A DNA stretch of 30,939 bases from positions 1 to 30,939 of IMG/VR virus record IMGVR_UViG_3300021197_000426. One strand, 5' to 3'. Position numbers and translations under genes: made by a program. Below are positions 10,301 through 17,503 of the stretch, one piece after another (positions within the stretch are counted from its first letter, which is position 1; every line of letters starts with the position of its first letter). The notes beneath the pieces were generated by a model. It had not been told where the DNA came from. It saw only the letters and a list, made by a program, of their open reading frames with translations, and did not search any database. Origin of the DNA: a virus.

Positions 10301-13300
10301 GGGCTGCAGACCAGCTTGGCGAAGGTGACTTTAATCTACCAAGCGGAGGTTCAGTAAATCTAGATGCAGGTCCCAGCTTTGCACTGCAGCCTGCTAACAG
10401 AGCGGCTGGTCGTGTATGGGCTTCTGGCAAATCGGCAACAGCAATTAACAATAAGATCTCGCAGCTTAAGTACACGGACAAGAATGGCAAAGAGCAGACG
10501 GGTTACATATTCTTGGTATCGGGAAGTCCCGACACGATGTTCTTGTTTAACAAGCAAGCGTTCTTAACCTTTTATCAAAACGCCTTTCAAGAAAAACAGA
10601 AGGACGGCACATTTGAACTTCGTGATTTCGCCGATGTAAAGAAAGAGATACTTGCAAGCAGGCCAACCAAGGTTGTTAAAGAGACGCTGAACAATCATAG
10701 CACTCTAGAGAGTTTAATGAACAGCTCCGCAAGCCGCCCATTCATTGAAGCGTTGCTGGCGCAACGTGGCAAGTCCACGCCTCTCGCTGAGTATTTAAAA
10801 TCCAAAGGGTTCTTCGATATAGAGAACAGTCAACTGCGTGACGGTTTCTACAGGGACAATAACTTTAAACTTAATGACGTACTGCTTGTAGTGAAACCTA
10901 CAAAAGCGGTCAAGGAAAAGATCGCCCACAAGACTTATACGACCCCCGTATACGGAGAGGTAGTTGGTGTCCCTGACAAAACTGTAGACGCTTATCTTTT
11001 GATTCCAGATTCGGTTCGTAAGAACAAAGAGATTACGATGGATCCGCCGCAGGCGGCTCAAGTCATAGCTCCGTACGGTGCCAGGGTAACTACTATTAAG
11101 AAGGTTGTCGGAAGCCAGCAAGCTCGTAGAGCTGTAAAGAAATTACGCAAGGTTATTGAAGATAGCCCCGACGGGTTTACTGTAGACACTGCTGGTGAAT
11201 TTGCCACTGGTGGATACATCGTTGCCCCTGATAAAGCTACGGAACGGGTTATCGACAAAGAGAATTTCAATGAAGAGTCCCTCACTCAATACATAATCGA
11301 CAACAAGCCGCACCTTAATGTAGAAGGAGCTATGCTTGGCGGATGGTATAATAGTGAAAACGGACAATACGTTTTAGACGTTGTGTTCGCCGTAGATAAC
11401 GAGCAGGATGCAGTTGACATCGCTATATGGGGCGATCAAGATGCTATATTTAACCTAGATACATTCACAGAAATACGCACAAAAGATGATAACAAAAATC
11501 CAACGACCCCGCAAGGAGACACCCGCACGGCAAGTGAAATCCTCAGTAGGAAACCAACCCAAAATCTTGGCGAGTATTCCTCCCAAAGAAGACGAGACTC
11601 CCGAGGCGTTCGCCAAGCGGTTCCTGGACAAACTGTCCAAGATGTAACAGCTCAAGCGGCAGAGACTGCCGCAGAGGATCGTGGTCCTCAAGAGACGTTT
11701 GATAATATCAATCAGCTTGAAGACTTCGTATCGAAGTCCTTCAGTTCAATAGCTGATAAGATGGGTATCAATATATACCCTAATATGCTAGGGCAGTTCG
11801 TGGCGCAGTACAACGTCACGCAGAAAATTATTGAGTACAATCCCAGGGCTTTACTTAACCGAACTAAGGCTGGCGTGCAGGCCGCAATGCGTGAAGAGAT
11901 TATTCACGCTGCTATGCACAACGTCCTTATACAGAAAGAAAAGAAAGCTAGGACTGGGCGTAGCGAAGATGCGCTATGGGTAGATTTCTTTACTGCACTG
12001 GGTAACAACCTTACCCCGCAAGAACGTGCAGAAATTCAGAACGTATACCAATCTCTACAGGAAGGCGACACGGTCGGCTTCGGTTCAGAGTACAGCCGTG
12101 CAGTCGTTCAGAAGTTCAGGTACGGGGACTTCACCGAGCAGTACATTGCAGTCGACAAGGGAGGCCCAGCCTTCCAGGCTATTGTAGATCTCCTTCGTTC
12201 GGTGCAGGCGTACATGGCCAAGGTCCTAGGACCTATGGTAAAGACTGACCCCGAGGCGGCTCAGGTGATCGTAGATACAGTAGAGCTTCTTAATGCTATT
12301 GACCCTACGATCCGACCAAAGAGTCAGCAGGTAGTGGCCAACGCTTACGATGCAACGGATAAGAACACAGCTCAAGAAAACACTGACCCTGGTGAAAGCG
12401 CAGACGCTAAAGCGTCAGAGCGAATCAGAGAAGAGCGCAAGTGGTTCGCTGATAGTTCATTGCGAAAGACTGCATCTAAGTTCCTTACTCCAGTTATTAC
12501 TCGGCTGAATCGTATTAACCCAATGTTTGGAAGGCTTCTTCAGAACTTGGACACTGCGATAAGAGAGCAATCGTTCCGCTATCGGAAACAAACCGAACCG
12601 TTTTTTAACAGGCTTAACGCAATCAAGGGAGAAGAGTTCCTTGAGATGAAACAGTTGTTATTCTTTAGCCCTACTCCAGAGGAGGCTAGTCGTCCAAGAA
12701 ACAAGGCTAAGATGCAGCGCAGGGATGCGCTACTTCATAAGTACGGTTTGCTTAATATGTATCGCTTGGATGTACAGCCCATTATGGAGGAGATATATGC
12801 GGAGTATACTAAACTCGGTATGCCCGCTATGGGCTACCTTGAGGATTATTTTCCTCGGGTAGTCAAAGATCTTGAGGGCCTAATTAATTCCTACGGGCAA
12901 AAGTCAAAGCGCACCTTTGAGCTTCTAGTCCGAGAGGAGAACGAACGCCGTAGCGCATTAAAGGACAAGGACGGCAACGATGCCTCGCTTCCCGAGATGA
13001 ACGACACCGAGCGTGCAAGGTTCTTCCAGGACTTCCTGCAGAATAAGTTCCGTGTAGATATTAACGGCGCTAGACTTCCAGGCAATGTTAAGGTCCGTGA
13101 TATTCAACTGATACCAGCGGACAAGTTAAAGTTCTACGATAACCCAGGCATTGCCTTCGGTAAGTACACGGCTAACATGGCCCGTGCTATCGAGAGCTTC
13201 AAGGTTGTTGGCGATACACGTAAGGGCAAGGGTAGCCTTCAAGGCGAACTAGGGAAGCTAACCGAAGAGCTATTCAGTGCAGGACAAATTGATAACGCCG

Positions 13301-14445
13301 ACGCAGATACTGTGAAGAGCTTGACTGAGCTTATTACTACGCAGTTCCAAGCAGAGAATGAAATACTTAAGAGCCTCGGTACGCTGACGTACATGGCTAC
13401 GCTAATCAACCCTGGCCCTGTGCTTGTGCAGATAATGGACTTGTACAAGGTCGCACTGTACCGTGGCTTAGGTGGCGTTGTGTCTGGGGTGTACCGCACT
13501 GTCACGGGGAACCGTAGGTTCGACATTGAAGATGATTTTAGCATATCTAAGACTCAGTTATCTGCTGAGTTCCAAGATCCCAGTGTACTTCAGAAGGCGC
13601 TGGACTTCGGCCTTAGCCGACTGGTCCCGTTCCGTCAGATGGATACAGCAATGAAGCACGCTAGTATAGAAGCGGCGTACGATGACTTCGTAAAGAAAGC
13701 GAAGGCACCTGTAGGTTCTAAGAAGTACGAGCAAATACTGAGTGAACTGACAATTACAATGGGCAGGGAAGATGCCTTGAAAACTATAGAAGATCTTAAA
13801 CTAGGTAAGGCTATGGATAGTATCTACGTTAAGGAGGCACTGCTTGCCGAGCTATTGCAACGTCAGCCATTGACTTACCTTCAGGTGCCCGAGGGTTACC
13901 AGACTGATCCAAGCAAGAGACTATTTTACAAGCTGAGTACCTTCATGCTACTTGACCTGAACTACAACAGGCAGGAGTTCATGAATGACCTCGGCGGACC
14001 AGGCAAGACACTGCAGCAGCGTACCGCTGCGCTTCGCAGGCTTGCATACATGGCTACCTTGCTGACCATGTTCGGCCTTCCGTCTGATCTGCTGGACGAC
14101 TGGATCTCAGGCAAGGATACATACATTCCCGAGCACGTGATGAACAATATGCTAGGTATGTTTGGCCTAAGTAAGTACACGACTACACGTGCCCTCGAGA
14201 AGGGCACAGTAGAGAGCGTTATACAGCGCTTCACTCCTCCTGCCGTGAACATTATTGTCAAGGGCGAGGAATCGCTAAGGTCCTGGGTCAAGGGCGACGT
14301 AGAGTTGTTTGAGATGAAGGCCTGGAGAAACTCTCCACTGTCCGATGTTTGGTACAACCGAACAGGTGCAGGTAAAAAACAACAGGAAAAGTTACAAAAA
14401 GAGAGACGCAAGGAAGGCGTAAGGCCTACCTTCGACAGGTCCTAA
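7393..14445 (+). CDS. Giant internal virion / ejection protein, mosaic of polyvalent-protein domains
   Basis: At 2350 residues this is by far the largest gene. The N-terminus (VRGPDGRQHKVQHPDGI) leads into an alanine/glycine-rich hydrophobic stretch around residues 120-150 that could insert in a membrane. Proline linkers occur near residues 395-430 and 560-580. Later blocks resemble domains of phage large polyvalent proteins: QVGMDPERRGYFYN at 867, PVWFWAADQLGEGDF at 966, MLGGWYN..GQYVLDVVFAV from 1314, a zincin-like EEIIHAAMH at 1501-1509 (EExxHxxxH rather than HExxH), and a long helical C-terminal half with LINPGPVLVQIMDLY near 2005. No lysozyme motif was recognised. It is the last gene before the convergent terminators. 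The expected role is formation of the ejection channel and delivery of effector domains with the DNA; domain names are tentative. Confidence 0.78.
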   Translation: MAVSIVRGPDGRQHKVQHPDGIASSQIIKYAQREIASVANAEDSFVVDVGKGLFTGGSQAAVSSAAGVTQWMGQSFGSDSLLQAAEDMRQYSQGIGDQAGLDEDFRESFFGQVVQGLGQVPVTIGAGAVGFAVAGPVGMYGAAALTTGGQMTSEFLTDMEQTIGKQYTDFNGSEKEAALKGMLAQTALGTTLELAAVGKAVKPLLRRVKSGKGVSSKALKKAIDQDKSALREIVESGLAEGFTEASQGQSLDTLASMLYDEDRELITMDTLKRRSLEFGVGAIVGGTVSAGAQVLGSPGKTSTTNKDLGKPVEGRSEVSVPREIQVTYKPVDGNTTTVTLAVDEGEDSAAAAERILEGRYDPNVGLQVTELGEQMPLDVVLGEEKDDVLEEDVPVDPVPVEQAPTPAPEPTPGQAPEETETPIPAQRDYRNVKVGDTIEIVGVNGKTKQVEAIGISDESGLIRFKREDGTIGITGNEVDSQFSDVNSPDYVLQSSSTGQGTRGKSIKKLFNDELDALERTINKRLEEVPELRDPNNQSARENIADLNAIKLERSRRGQAPTAPTPTPTPAPEPSVETAPEFEEEAISFPLPQEFKISRRMARSTPKYNSAEVNYASDLELAVYIASGKGKNAGSVRAELIESGFSPAQINAMSKDVRSQMRRQYDAGRPISVKISSDITAQASGVDRRTLSFKDVLKRTPEIQEQAKILKENIKAGDRQQSRKVAEVADEFKSVHAYDFVPAPETNSDMRTALKENQVPFLNAAVLDGKRVAMRLDIPAYKNYGTWVPVIHEPKGNFQAGEKLSYQSTGVLENVQLGVAGKGIAALNIATGKDKGTIATIIGTYKNVTPTQAKKMADKALKDPSYIQVGMDPERRGYFYNRETMKEVIAGDEAIQVGPLVLVKNPVYGATPSNEYLSLGQEAVAQDVVAEAAPFTAPQKAPLSHVEQSDIIDMDALIDDIVENDIPVWFWAADQLGEGDFNLPSGGSVNLDAGPSFALQPANRAAGRVWASGKSATAINNKISQLKYTDKNGKEQTGYIFLVSGSPDTMFLFNKQAFLTFYQNAFQEKQKDGTFELRDFADVKKEILASRPTKVVKETLNNHSTLESLMNSSASRPFIEALLAQRGKSTPLAEYLKSKGFFDIENSQLRDGFYRDNNFKLNDVLLVVKPTKAVKEKIAHKTYTTPVYGEVVGVPDKTVDAYLLIPDSVRKNKEITMDPPQAAQVIAPYGARVTTIKKVVGSQQARRAVKKLRKVIEDSPDGFTVDTAGEFATGGYIVAPDKATERVIDKENFNEESLTQYIIDNKPHLNVEGAMLGGWYNSENGQYVLDVVFAVDNEQDAVDIAIWGDQDAIFNLDTFTEIRTKDDNKNPTTPQGDTRTASEILSRKPTQNLGEYSSQRRRDSRGVRQAVPGQTVQDVTAQAAETAAEDRGPQETFDNINQLEDFVSKSFSSIADKMGINIYPNMLGQFVAQYNVTQKIIEYNPRALLNRTKAGVQAAMREEIIHAAMHNVLIQKEKKARTGRSEDALWVDFFTALGNNLTPQERAEIQNVYQSLQEGDTVGFGSEYSRAVVQKFRYGDFTEQYIAVDKGGPAFQAIVDLLRSVQAYMAKVLGPMVKTDPEAAQVIVDTVELLNAIDPTIRPKSQQVVANAYDATDKNTAQENTDPGESADAKASERIREERKWFADSSLRKTASKFLTPVITRLNRINPMFGRLLQNLDTAIREQSFRYRKQTEPFFNRLNAIKGEEFLEMKQLLFFSPTPEEASRPRNKAKMQRRDALLHKYGLLNMYRLDVQPIMEEIYAEYTKLGMPAMGYLEDYFPRVVKDLEGLINSYGQKSKRTFELLVREENERRSALKDKDGNDASLPEMNDTERARFFQDFLQNKFRVDINGARLPGNVKVRDIQLIPADKLKFYDNPGIAFGKYTANMARAIESFKVVGDTRKGKGSLQGELGKLTEELFSAGQIDNADADTVKSLTELITTQFQAENEILKSLGTLTYMATLINPGPVLVQIMDLYKVALYRGLGGVVSGVYRTVTGNRRFDIEDDFSISKTQLSAEFQDPSVLQKALDFGLSRLVPFRQMDTAMKHASIEAAYDDFVKKAKAPVGSKKYEQILSELTITMGREDALKTIEDLKLGKAMDSIYVKEALLAELLQRQPLTYLQVPEGYQTDPSKRLFYKLSTFMLLDLNYNRQEFMNDLGGPGKTLQQRTAALRRLAYMATLLTMFGLPSDLLDDWISGKDTYIPEHVMNNMLGMFGLSKYTTTRALEKGTVESVIQRFTPPAVNIIVKGEESLRSWVKGDVELFEMKAWRNSPLSDVWYNRTGAGKKQQEKLQKERRKEGVRPTFDRS

Positions 14446-14451
14446 AACAAG

Positions 14452-14493
14452 TTTGGCCTCCCCCCGTTAAGTATGATTAGGGGAGAGGCCAAA
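14452..14493. terminator. Strong hairpin at the end of the late operon (probable bidirectional terminator)
   Basis: TTTGGCCTC at 14452-14460 pairs perfectly with GAGGCCAAA at 14485-14493, and after one mismatch CCCC pairs with GGGG inside. It begins six bases after the stop of the giant ejection gene. The + strand exit lacks a clean U-run, while the leftward exit reads into TTGTTTT, so it may work better for transcripts arriving from the replication operon. Confidence 0.65.
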
Positions 14494-14497
14494 TGTC

Positions 14498-14525
14498 GAG
14501 GGCTACACTATGACGAGAAGCCCTC
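14498..14525. repeat. Second hairpin in the convergent gap
   Basis: GAGGGCT (14498-14504) pairs with AGCCCTC (14519-14525), giving a 7-bp stem with a 14-base loop. It is not followed by a U-run. It is followed by a stretch containing CATAACGTAACAA at 14536-14548, which also occurs exactly at 448-460 just before the large tail protein. Confidence 0.5.
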
Positions 14526-14570
14526 TAACGTAACACATAACGTAACAATAACTAATAACACACCTTATTG

Positions 14571-14601
14571 CTAAGGCAGTTTAAATATGTAATCGCCTTA
14601 G
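14571..14601. terminator. Third hairpin, probable terminator of the leftward replication operon
   Basis: CTAAGGC (14571-14577) pairs with GCCTTAG (14595-14601) around a 17-base A+T-rich loop. It lies 16 bases beyond the stop of the last - strand gene and is followed on the + strand by TTTATTG. It could stop transcription from either side, but the flanking U-runs are imperfect. Confidence 0.45.
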
Positions 14602-14617
14602 TTTATTGCAAGTTATA

Positions 14618-15037
14618 TCAGTCTTTGCTTATGATATAGGTTTCATTTGTAGGTATATCGTAGAAGTATTCACCATCTGCGATCATCTTGTTGGGCACCT
14701 CGATGAGTTTGTCATCGGTAAGTTGCCAGCCGCAGATGCGCATAGCGTGACTGTACTCCTTGTTCCATATGTAGAACTGTACGGGCATAGAAAGGTTTGC
14801 GAACTTTTTCTTGCGTTGAGGGAGGTGAACGCTGGGCCAAGGGAACTTAGGCCCCTTCCAAGCGAGCTTGCACTCGCACTCGATGAAGCACAAGCCCTCG
14901 ACGATTAGGTCAGCGCAGTACTTATCGGGGTTGTCTATAGCAGTGTACCCCTTTCGGGAGATGTACTGCTTGGTTGCCTCCCTGGCGGGGCTATCCGTCA
15001 GGTCAAACATATCCATGTCAAATCGTTTGTGTTTCAT
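14618..15037 (-). CDS. PD-(D/E)XK nuclease-like protein
   Basis: A protein of 139 residues from the internal ATG at 15037. A longer open frame reaches 15127, but that start would lie deep inside the upstream gene; ATG 15037 lies seven bases after its stop. The core is PDKYCADLIVEGLCFIECEC followed by K, that is D43-x11-E55-x-K57, the shape of a PD-(D/E)XK active site. After it come KGPKFPWPSVHLPQRKKKF and a hydrophobic strand, seen in small phage endonucleases of Holliday-junction-resolvase or VRR-like type. Being last in the replication and recombination operon fits DNA processing; the exact substrate is unknown. Confidence 0.6.
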   Translation of the reverse strand: MKHKRFDMDMFDLTDSPAREATKQYISRKGYTAIDNPDKYCADLIVEGLCFIECECKLAWKGPKFPWPSVHLPQRKKKFANLSMPVQFYIWNKEYSHAMRICGWQLTDDKLIEVPNKMIADGEYFYDIPTNETYIISKD

Positions 15038-15044
15038 GCTCGTG

Positions 15045-15353
15045 CTAGTTGGTTGGCATCTGAATGCCTGCGTGAAAGCAGGCCTTGCGAAGCGATTGCA
15101 GGTATACTGAGCTGTCATGCTCTTCATGTTTCCTGCGAGCGTTAACTCGCTCGATACCCTTGGTTACGCTTGAACGGCTTCTGTTTACTAGCTTAGATAT
15201 TTCTTCGTGAGTGCATCCGTGCAGGTGCAGGATATACGACAGAGCGTCCCTTGCGTACGATGCACGTCGTGTTCTGGATTTACCTCGGATGACATTAGGT
15301 GTACTGCCAAACTCGTTGGCGGCGATTTCAATTAGTTGGTTTTTTGTTTTCAT
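15045..15353 (-). CDS. DnaA domain IV-like DNA-binding protein
   Basis: A 102-residue protein. The central part, GKSRTRRASYARDALSYILH followed by GCTHEEISKLVNRSRSSVTKGIERV, follows the DnaA C-terminal DNA-binding domain: a basic loop (K/SR.R), an 'ARDALSYIL' helix in place of ARQIAMYL, then an HTH with I..L..RS.SSVTKG in place of the RDHTTV signature. The AAA+ part of DnaA is absent. It starts within the stop codon of the DnaB gene (TAATG), so the two are coupled. A plausible role is recognition of the phage origin or regulation of host DnaA, supported by the iterons and DnaA-box-like sites in the 23.6-24.4 kb region; this link is inference. Confidence 0.75.
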   Translation of the reverse strand: MKTKNQLIEIAANEFGSTPNVIRGKSRTRRASYARDALSYILHLHGCTHEEISKLVNRSRSSVTKGIERVNARRKHEEHDSSVYLQSLRKACFHAGIQMPTN

Positions 15354-16690
15354 TATTTTATTATTCCTACGCAGTGATATAGTTTGAAGATTCCACGAAC
15401 GTCACGTTCGCCTTCTCGATTTTTAGCAACTGAGTATTGCAACTCAGTGTATGGTCCGACTGCGTCAACCTTCTTGGCTGACTCAACGTCCCCTCCCTTC
15501 GGCCACATAAGTACGACTGCGTCAGCGTCGTTCTCGATGTCACCAGAATCCTTGAGGTCGTACAAGGACAGTCCGCTTTCACGCTTGGCTCCCTCTCGGT
15601 TGACCTGCGCCAGCAGTAGTATGCCTATGCCTAGCTCAACGGCGATCTGTTTGATCTTGTGAGAGATCGCTGAGATGCCTTCGGTCTTGCCTAGCTTATT
15701 GCCGAACGGGATTAACTGCAGGTAGTCAATGACTACCAGCTTTACCCCGTGCTTGCGGACTAGGATTCTTATCTGACTCTTGAGATCGTCTGCTCCCTGC
15801 ACTGAGTGCACGGTATAGATGGGCAGAGTAGACAGCGTTTCGTTTGCTGAGTTCACGGCTTTGACCTTAGCCGTAGAGGCTACGTTCTCTTCGATCTGTC
15901 GAAGGTTAACTCCGCTGAGAGTTTGAATCATGCGCCTTGCGATTTGTTTCTGCGGCATCTCGAAAGAAAAGATGCAGGTAGGTACAGCGTCCGCCTTGGC
16001 GGCACGCAGTGCAATGTTGATAGCGACTGCGGACTTACCGCAGGAGGTAGGTGCGGCCACGATGCAGACTTCGCCTGCGCCTATACCACCCATGCCTAGC
16101 TTTTCATCTAGGTGCGGGATGTGCGTACGGACCACGTCCTTCACGAAGGTGCCATCTTTCATCTGCTGGAACTCGTCCTTGAGTATCTCAACGGACGTAG
16201 AGATCTTCTCGATACCTGCGCCCGAGCTTATGTCGTCGCCGAGGTTGGACTCTACTGCACCCTGGATGTCAGAAGCAGGTAACTGCTCCGATGCCGCCTG
16301 CTCGGCGGCCAGTCTGTAAGAGCGGTGCAACTTTCTTAGGTTGCTCTTCTCCTTGACGATGCCTGCGTAATGCTTGATTGACGTAGTAGTCTCGGCCCCT
16401 TCGGTCAACCCGAAGATGCCAGCTACTCCACCGACTTCGTCGATGCTGTTGTTTACCTTGAGCTTCTCGACTAGATGAATCTCATCTAGGGGCTGGCCGT
16501 CGTTGGCCAAGTCGGCTATGCCTTGGTAGGCTAGCTGATGCTGAAAGGAATAGAAGTCCTCGGACTTCAGTATACGGCTGATGCTATCGTAAGCATCAGA
16601 GTTACCCTGCAATAAACAGCAGGAGATAACTGCGTGCTCCGCAGATAAGTTGTGCGGAAGATCTGTGTTTGCTTCTAATAAGTTTGTCAT
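15353..16690 (-). CDS. dnaB: Replicative DNA helicase, DnaB family
   Basis: A 445-residue protein of normal length for phage DnaB. The N-terminal domain begins LPHNLSAEHAVISCCLLQ. The RecA-like motor carries Walker A APTSCGKS at about residue 215, the H1a region IFSFEMPQKQIARRM, Walker B VKLVVIDYLQLI near 320, and LLAQVNREGAKR followed by LKDSGDIENDADAVVLM, all standard DnaB signatures. It unwinds DNA 5'-3' at the phage fork. The start ATG is preceded by CAAAACT, the context shared by many genes of this operon. A strong intrinsic terminator (16725-16760) lies just upstream, which suggests read-through control. Confidence 0.97.
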   Translation of the reverse strand: MTNLLEANTDLPHNLSAEHAVISCCLLQGNSDAYDSISRILKSEDFYSFQHQLAYQGIADLANDGQPLDEIHLVEKLKVNNSIDEVGGVAGIFGLTEGAETTTSIKHYAGIVKEKSNLRKLHRSYRLAAEQAASEQLPASDIQGAVESNLGDDISSGAGIEKISTSVEILKDEFQQMKDGTFVKDVVRTHIPHLDEKLGMGGIGAGEVCIVAAPTSCGKSAVAINIALRAAKADAVPTCIFSFEMPQKQIARRMIQTLSGVNLRQIEENVASTAKVKAVNSANETLSTLPIYTVHSVQGADDLKSQIRILVRKHGVKLVVIDYLQLIPFGNKLGKTEGISAISHKIKQIAVELGIGILLLAQVNREGAKRESGLSLYDLKDSGDIENDADAVVLMWPKGGDVESAKKVDAVGPYTELQYSVAKNREGERDVRGIFKLYHCVGIIK

Positions 16691-16724
16691 AGTTTTGCAT
16701 AGTGTTAAGTGCTGTAAGTTATAT

Positions 16725-16760
16725 AAAAATGCCGACTGAAGATTAGGACTCCAGTCGGCA
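16725..16760 (-). terminator. Rho-independent terminator between the SSB-like gene and dnaB
   Basis: On the - strand, TGCCGACTG pairs perfectly with CAGTCGGCA (9 bp, 13-base loop, 16730-16760) and is followed by TTTTTATATAA. It lies 25 bases after the SSB-like stop and 34 bases before the dnaB start. This is the cleanest terminator in the window. Its position inside an otherwise continuous operon implies partial read-through, anti-termination, or a separate dnaB promoter that I could not identify. Confidence 0.85.
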
Positions 16761-16785
16761 CGCTTGGGGTGTAGTCAAGGTTGAC

Positions 16786-17028
16786 TTAGAACGGGACGGG
16801 GTCGTCGTTCTGCGGGGCTACTCCGCTGGAAACCACGTCGGCTTCCTTCGGGTCGAACGAAACAGACAAGAACGGCTGACCCTTCTTGCTTGTCTTCTTC
16901 CACGCCTTGAACCAGTAGTCCTTGCCAGCTACCTCCGCTGAACCAGTAAGGTCAGGGTGAGTGTCCGACTTCTTGCGGTCGTTCGTGAAGAGAGCGCCGC
17001 TGTTATTGTTGTCGTATTGCTTGTCCAT
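16786..17028 (-). CDS. Small SSB-like protein with an acidic DDPVPF tail
   Basis: An 80-residue protein. The middle, AGKDYWFKAWKKTSKKGQPF, then LSVSF, looks like two strands of a minimal OB-type fold as in small phage single-strand-binding or DUF736-like proteins. The C-terminus NDDPVPF closely mimics the DDDIPF tip by which bacterial SSB recruits its partners. It is cotranscribed with ERF recombinase (TAATG overlap) and followed by dnaB, the expected place for an SSB. It is about half the length of a typical SSB, so full OB-fold coverage is not certain. Confidence 0.6.
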   Translation of the reverse strand: MDKQYDNNNSGALFTNDRKKSDTHPDLTGSAEVAGKDYWFKAWKKTSKKGQPFLSVSFDPKEADVVSSGVAPQNDDPVPF

Positions 17029-17486
17029 TATATTAACCCATCCAGGGTTTGTGTTTTCTTTTGATAGGAAGGTTCACCCTTCCCGTGAGTGTTTGTTGCA
17101 TCAGCGTCCTTGGTGTCGTCGATGCAAAGAAGTCCGTTAAGCGCATACTTGCGTGCATAGGAGGAGGCCGAGCCAGTAATCTGGGCTTCGTCCATGCCCT
17201 TCTTAGCTTCGGCTTCCCTTGCGAAAGCGCTGGCCTCGCTGACAACATCTCCGTGAGATTCCTCTATCGTAGCTGTTGACTTGACGTATACTCTGCCGCC
17301 GACCTCGACGATGCTGTCGTCAATGGTAAGGAAGCAGTCGTACTTATTCAATAAAGGCTTGAGTGCCTCTAGTATATCTTCGGCGGATCTGTAAGAGTAT
17401 CCTCCGAACTTATTGGTCCTACCCTTCGGAGCCTTTAGCTCGGTTTGGATGGACTGCATTATCTTGGGTGTATTATCTTTGGTCAT
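17028..17486 (-). CDS. erf: ERF-family single-strand annealing recombinase
   Basis: A 152-residue protein from ATG 17486; a GTG at 17513 would add nine residues and overlap the upstream stop, so it is less likely. The sequence GGYSYRSAEDILEALKPLL, then VYVKSTATI and AQITGSASSYARKYALNGL, then CIDDTKDAD, is the ERF superfamily signature. ERF anneals complementary strands during phage recombination and circularisation, usually with a 5'-3' exonuclease and SSB, both of which are encoded in this operon. It is shorter than P22 Erf and has no obvious extra C-terminal domain. Confidence 0.93.
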   Translation of the reverse strand: MTKDNTPKIMQSIQTELKAPKGRTNKFGGYSYRSAEDILEALKPLLNKYDCFLTIDDSIVEVGGRVYVKSTATIEESHGDVVSEASAFAREAEAKKGMDEAQITGSASSYARKYALNGLLCIDDTKDADATNTHGKGEPSYQKKTQTLDGLI

Positions 17487-17503
17487 ATGTTTTATGGTTT
17501 GCG

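Noticed and set aside
13962-14411. 149-codon - strand frame inside the giant ejection gene
   Set aside because: Serine- and leucine-rich shadow of the + strand gene, opposite to the transcription of the region.
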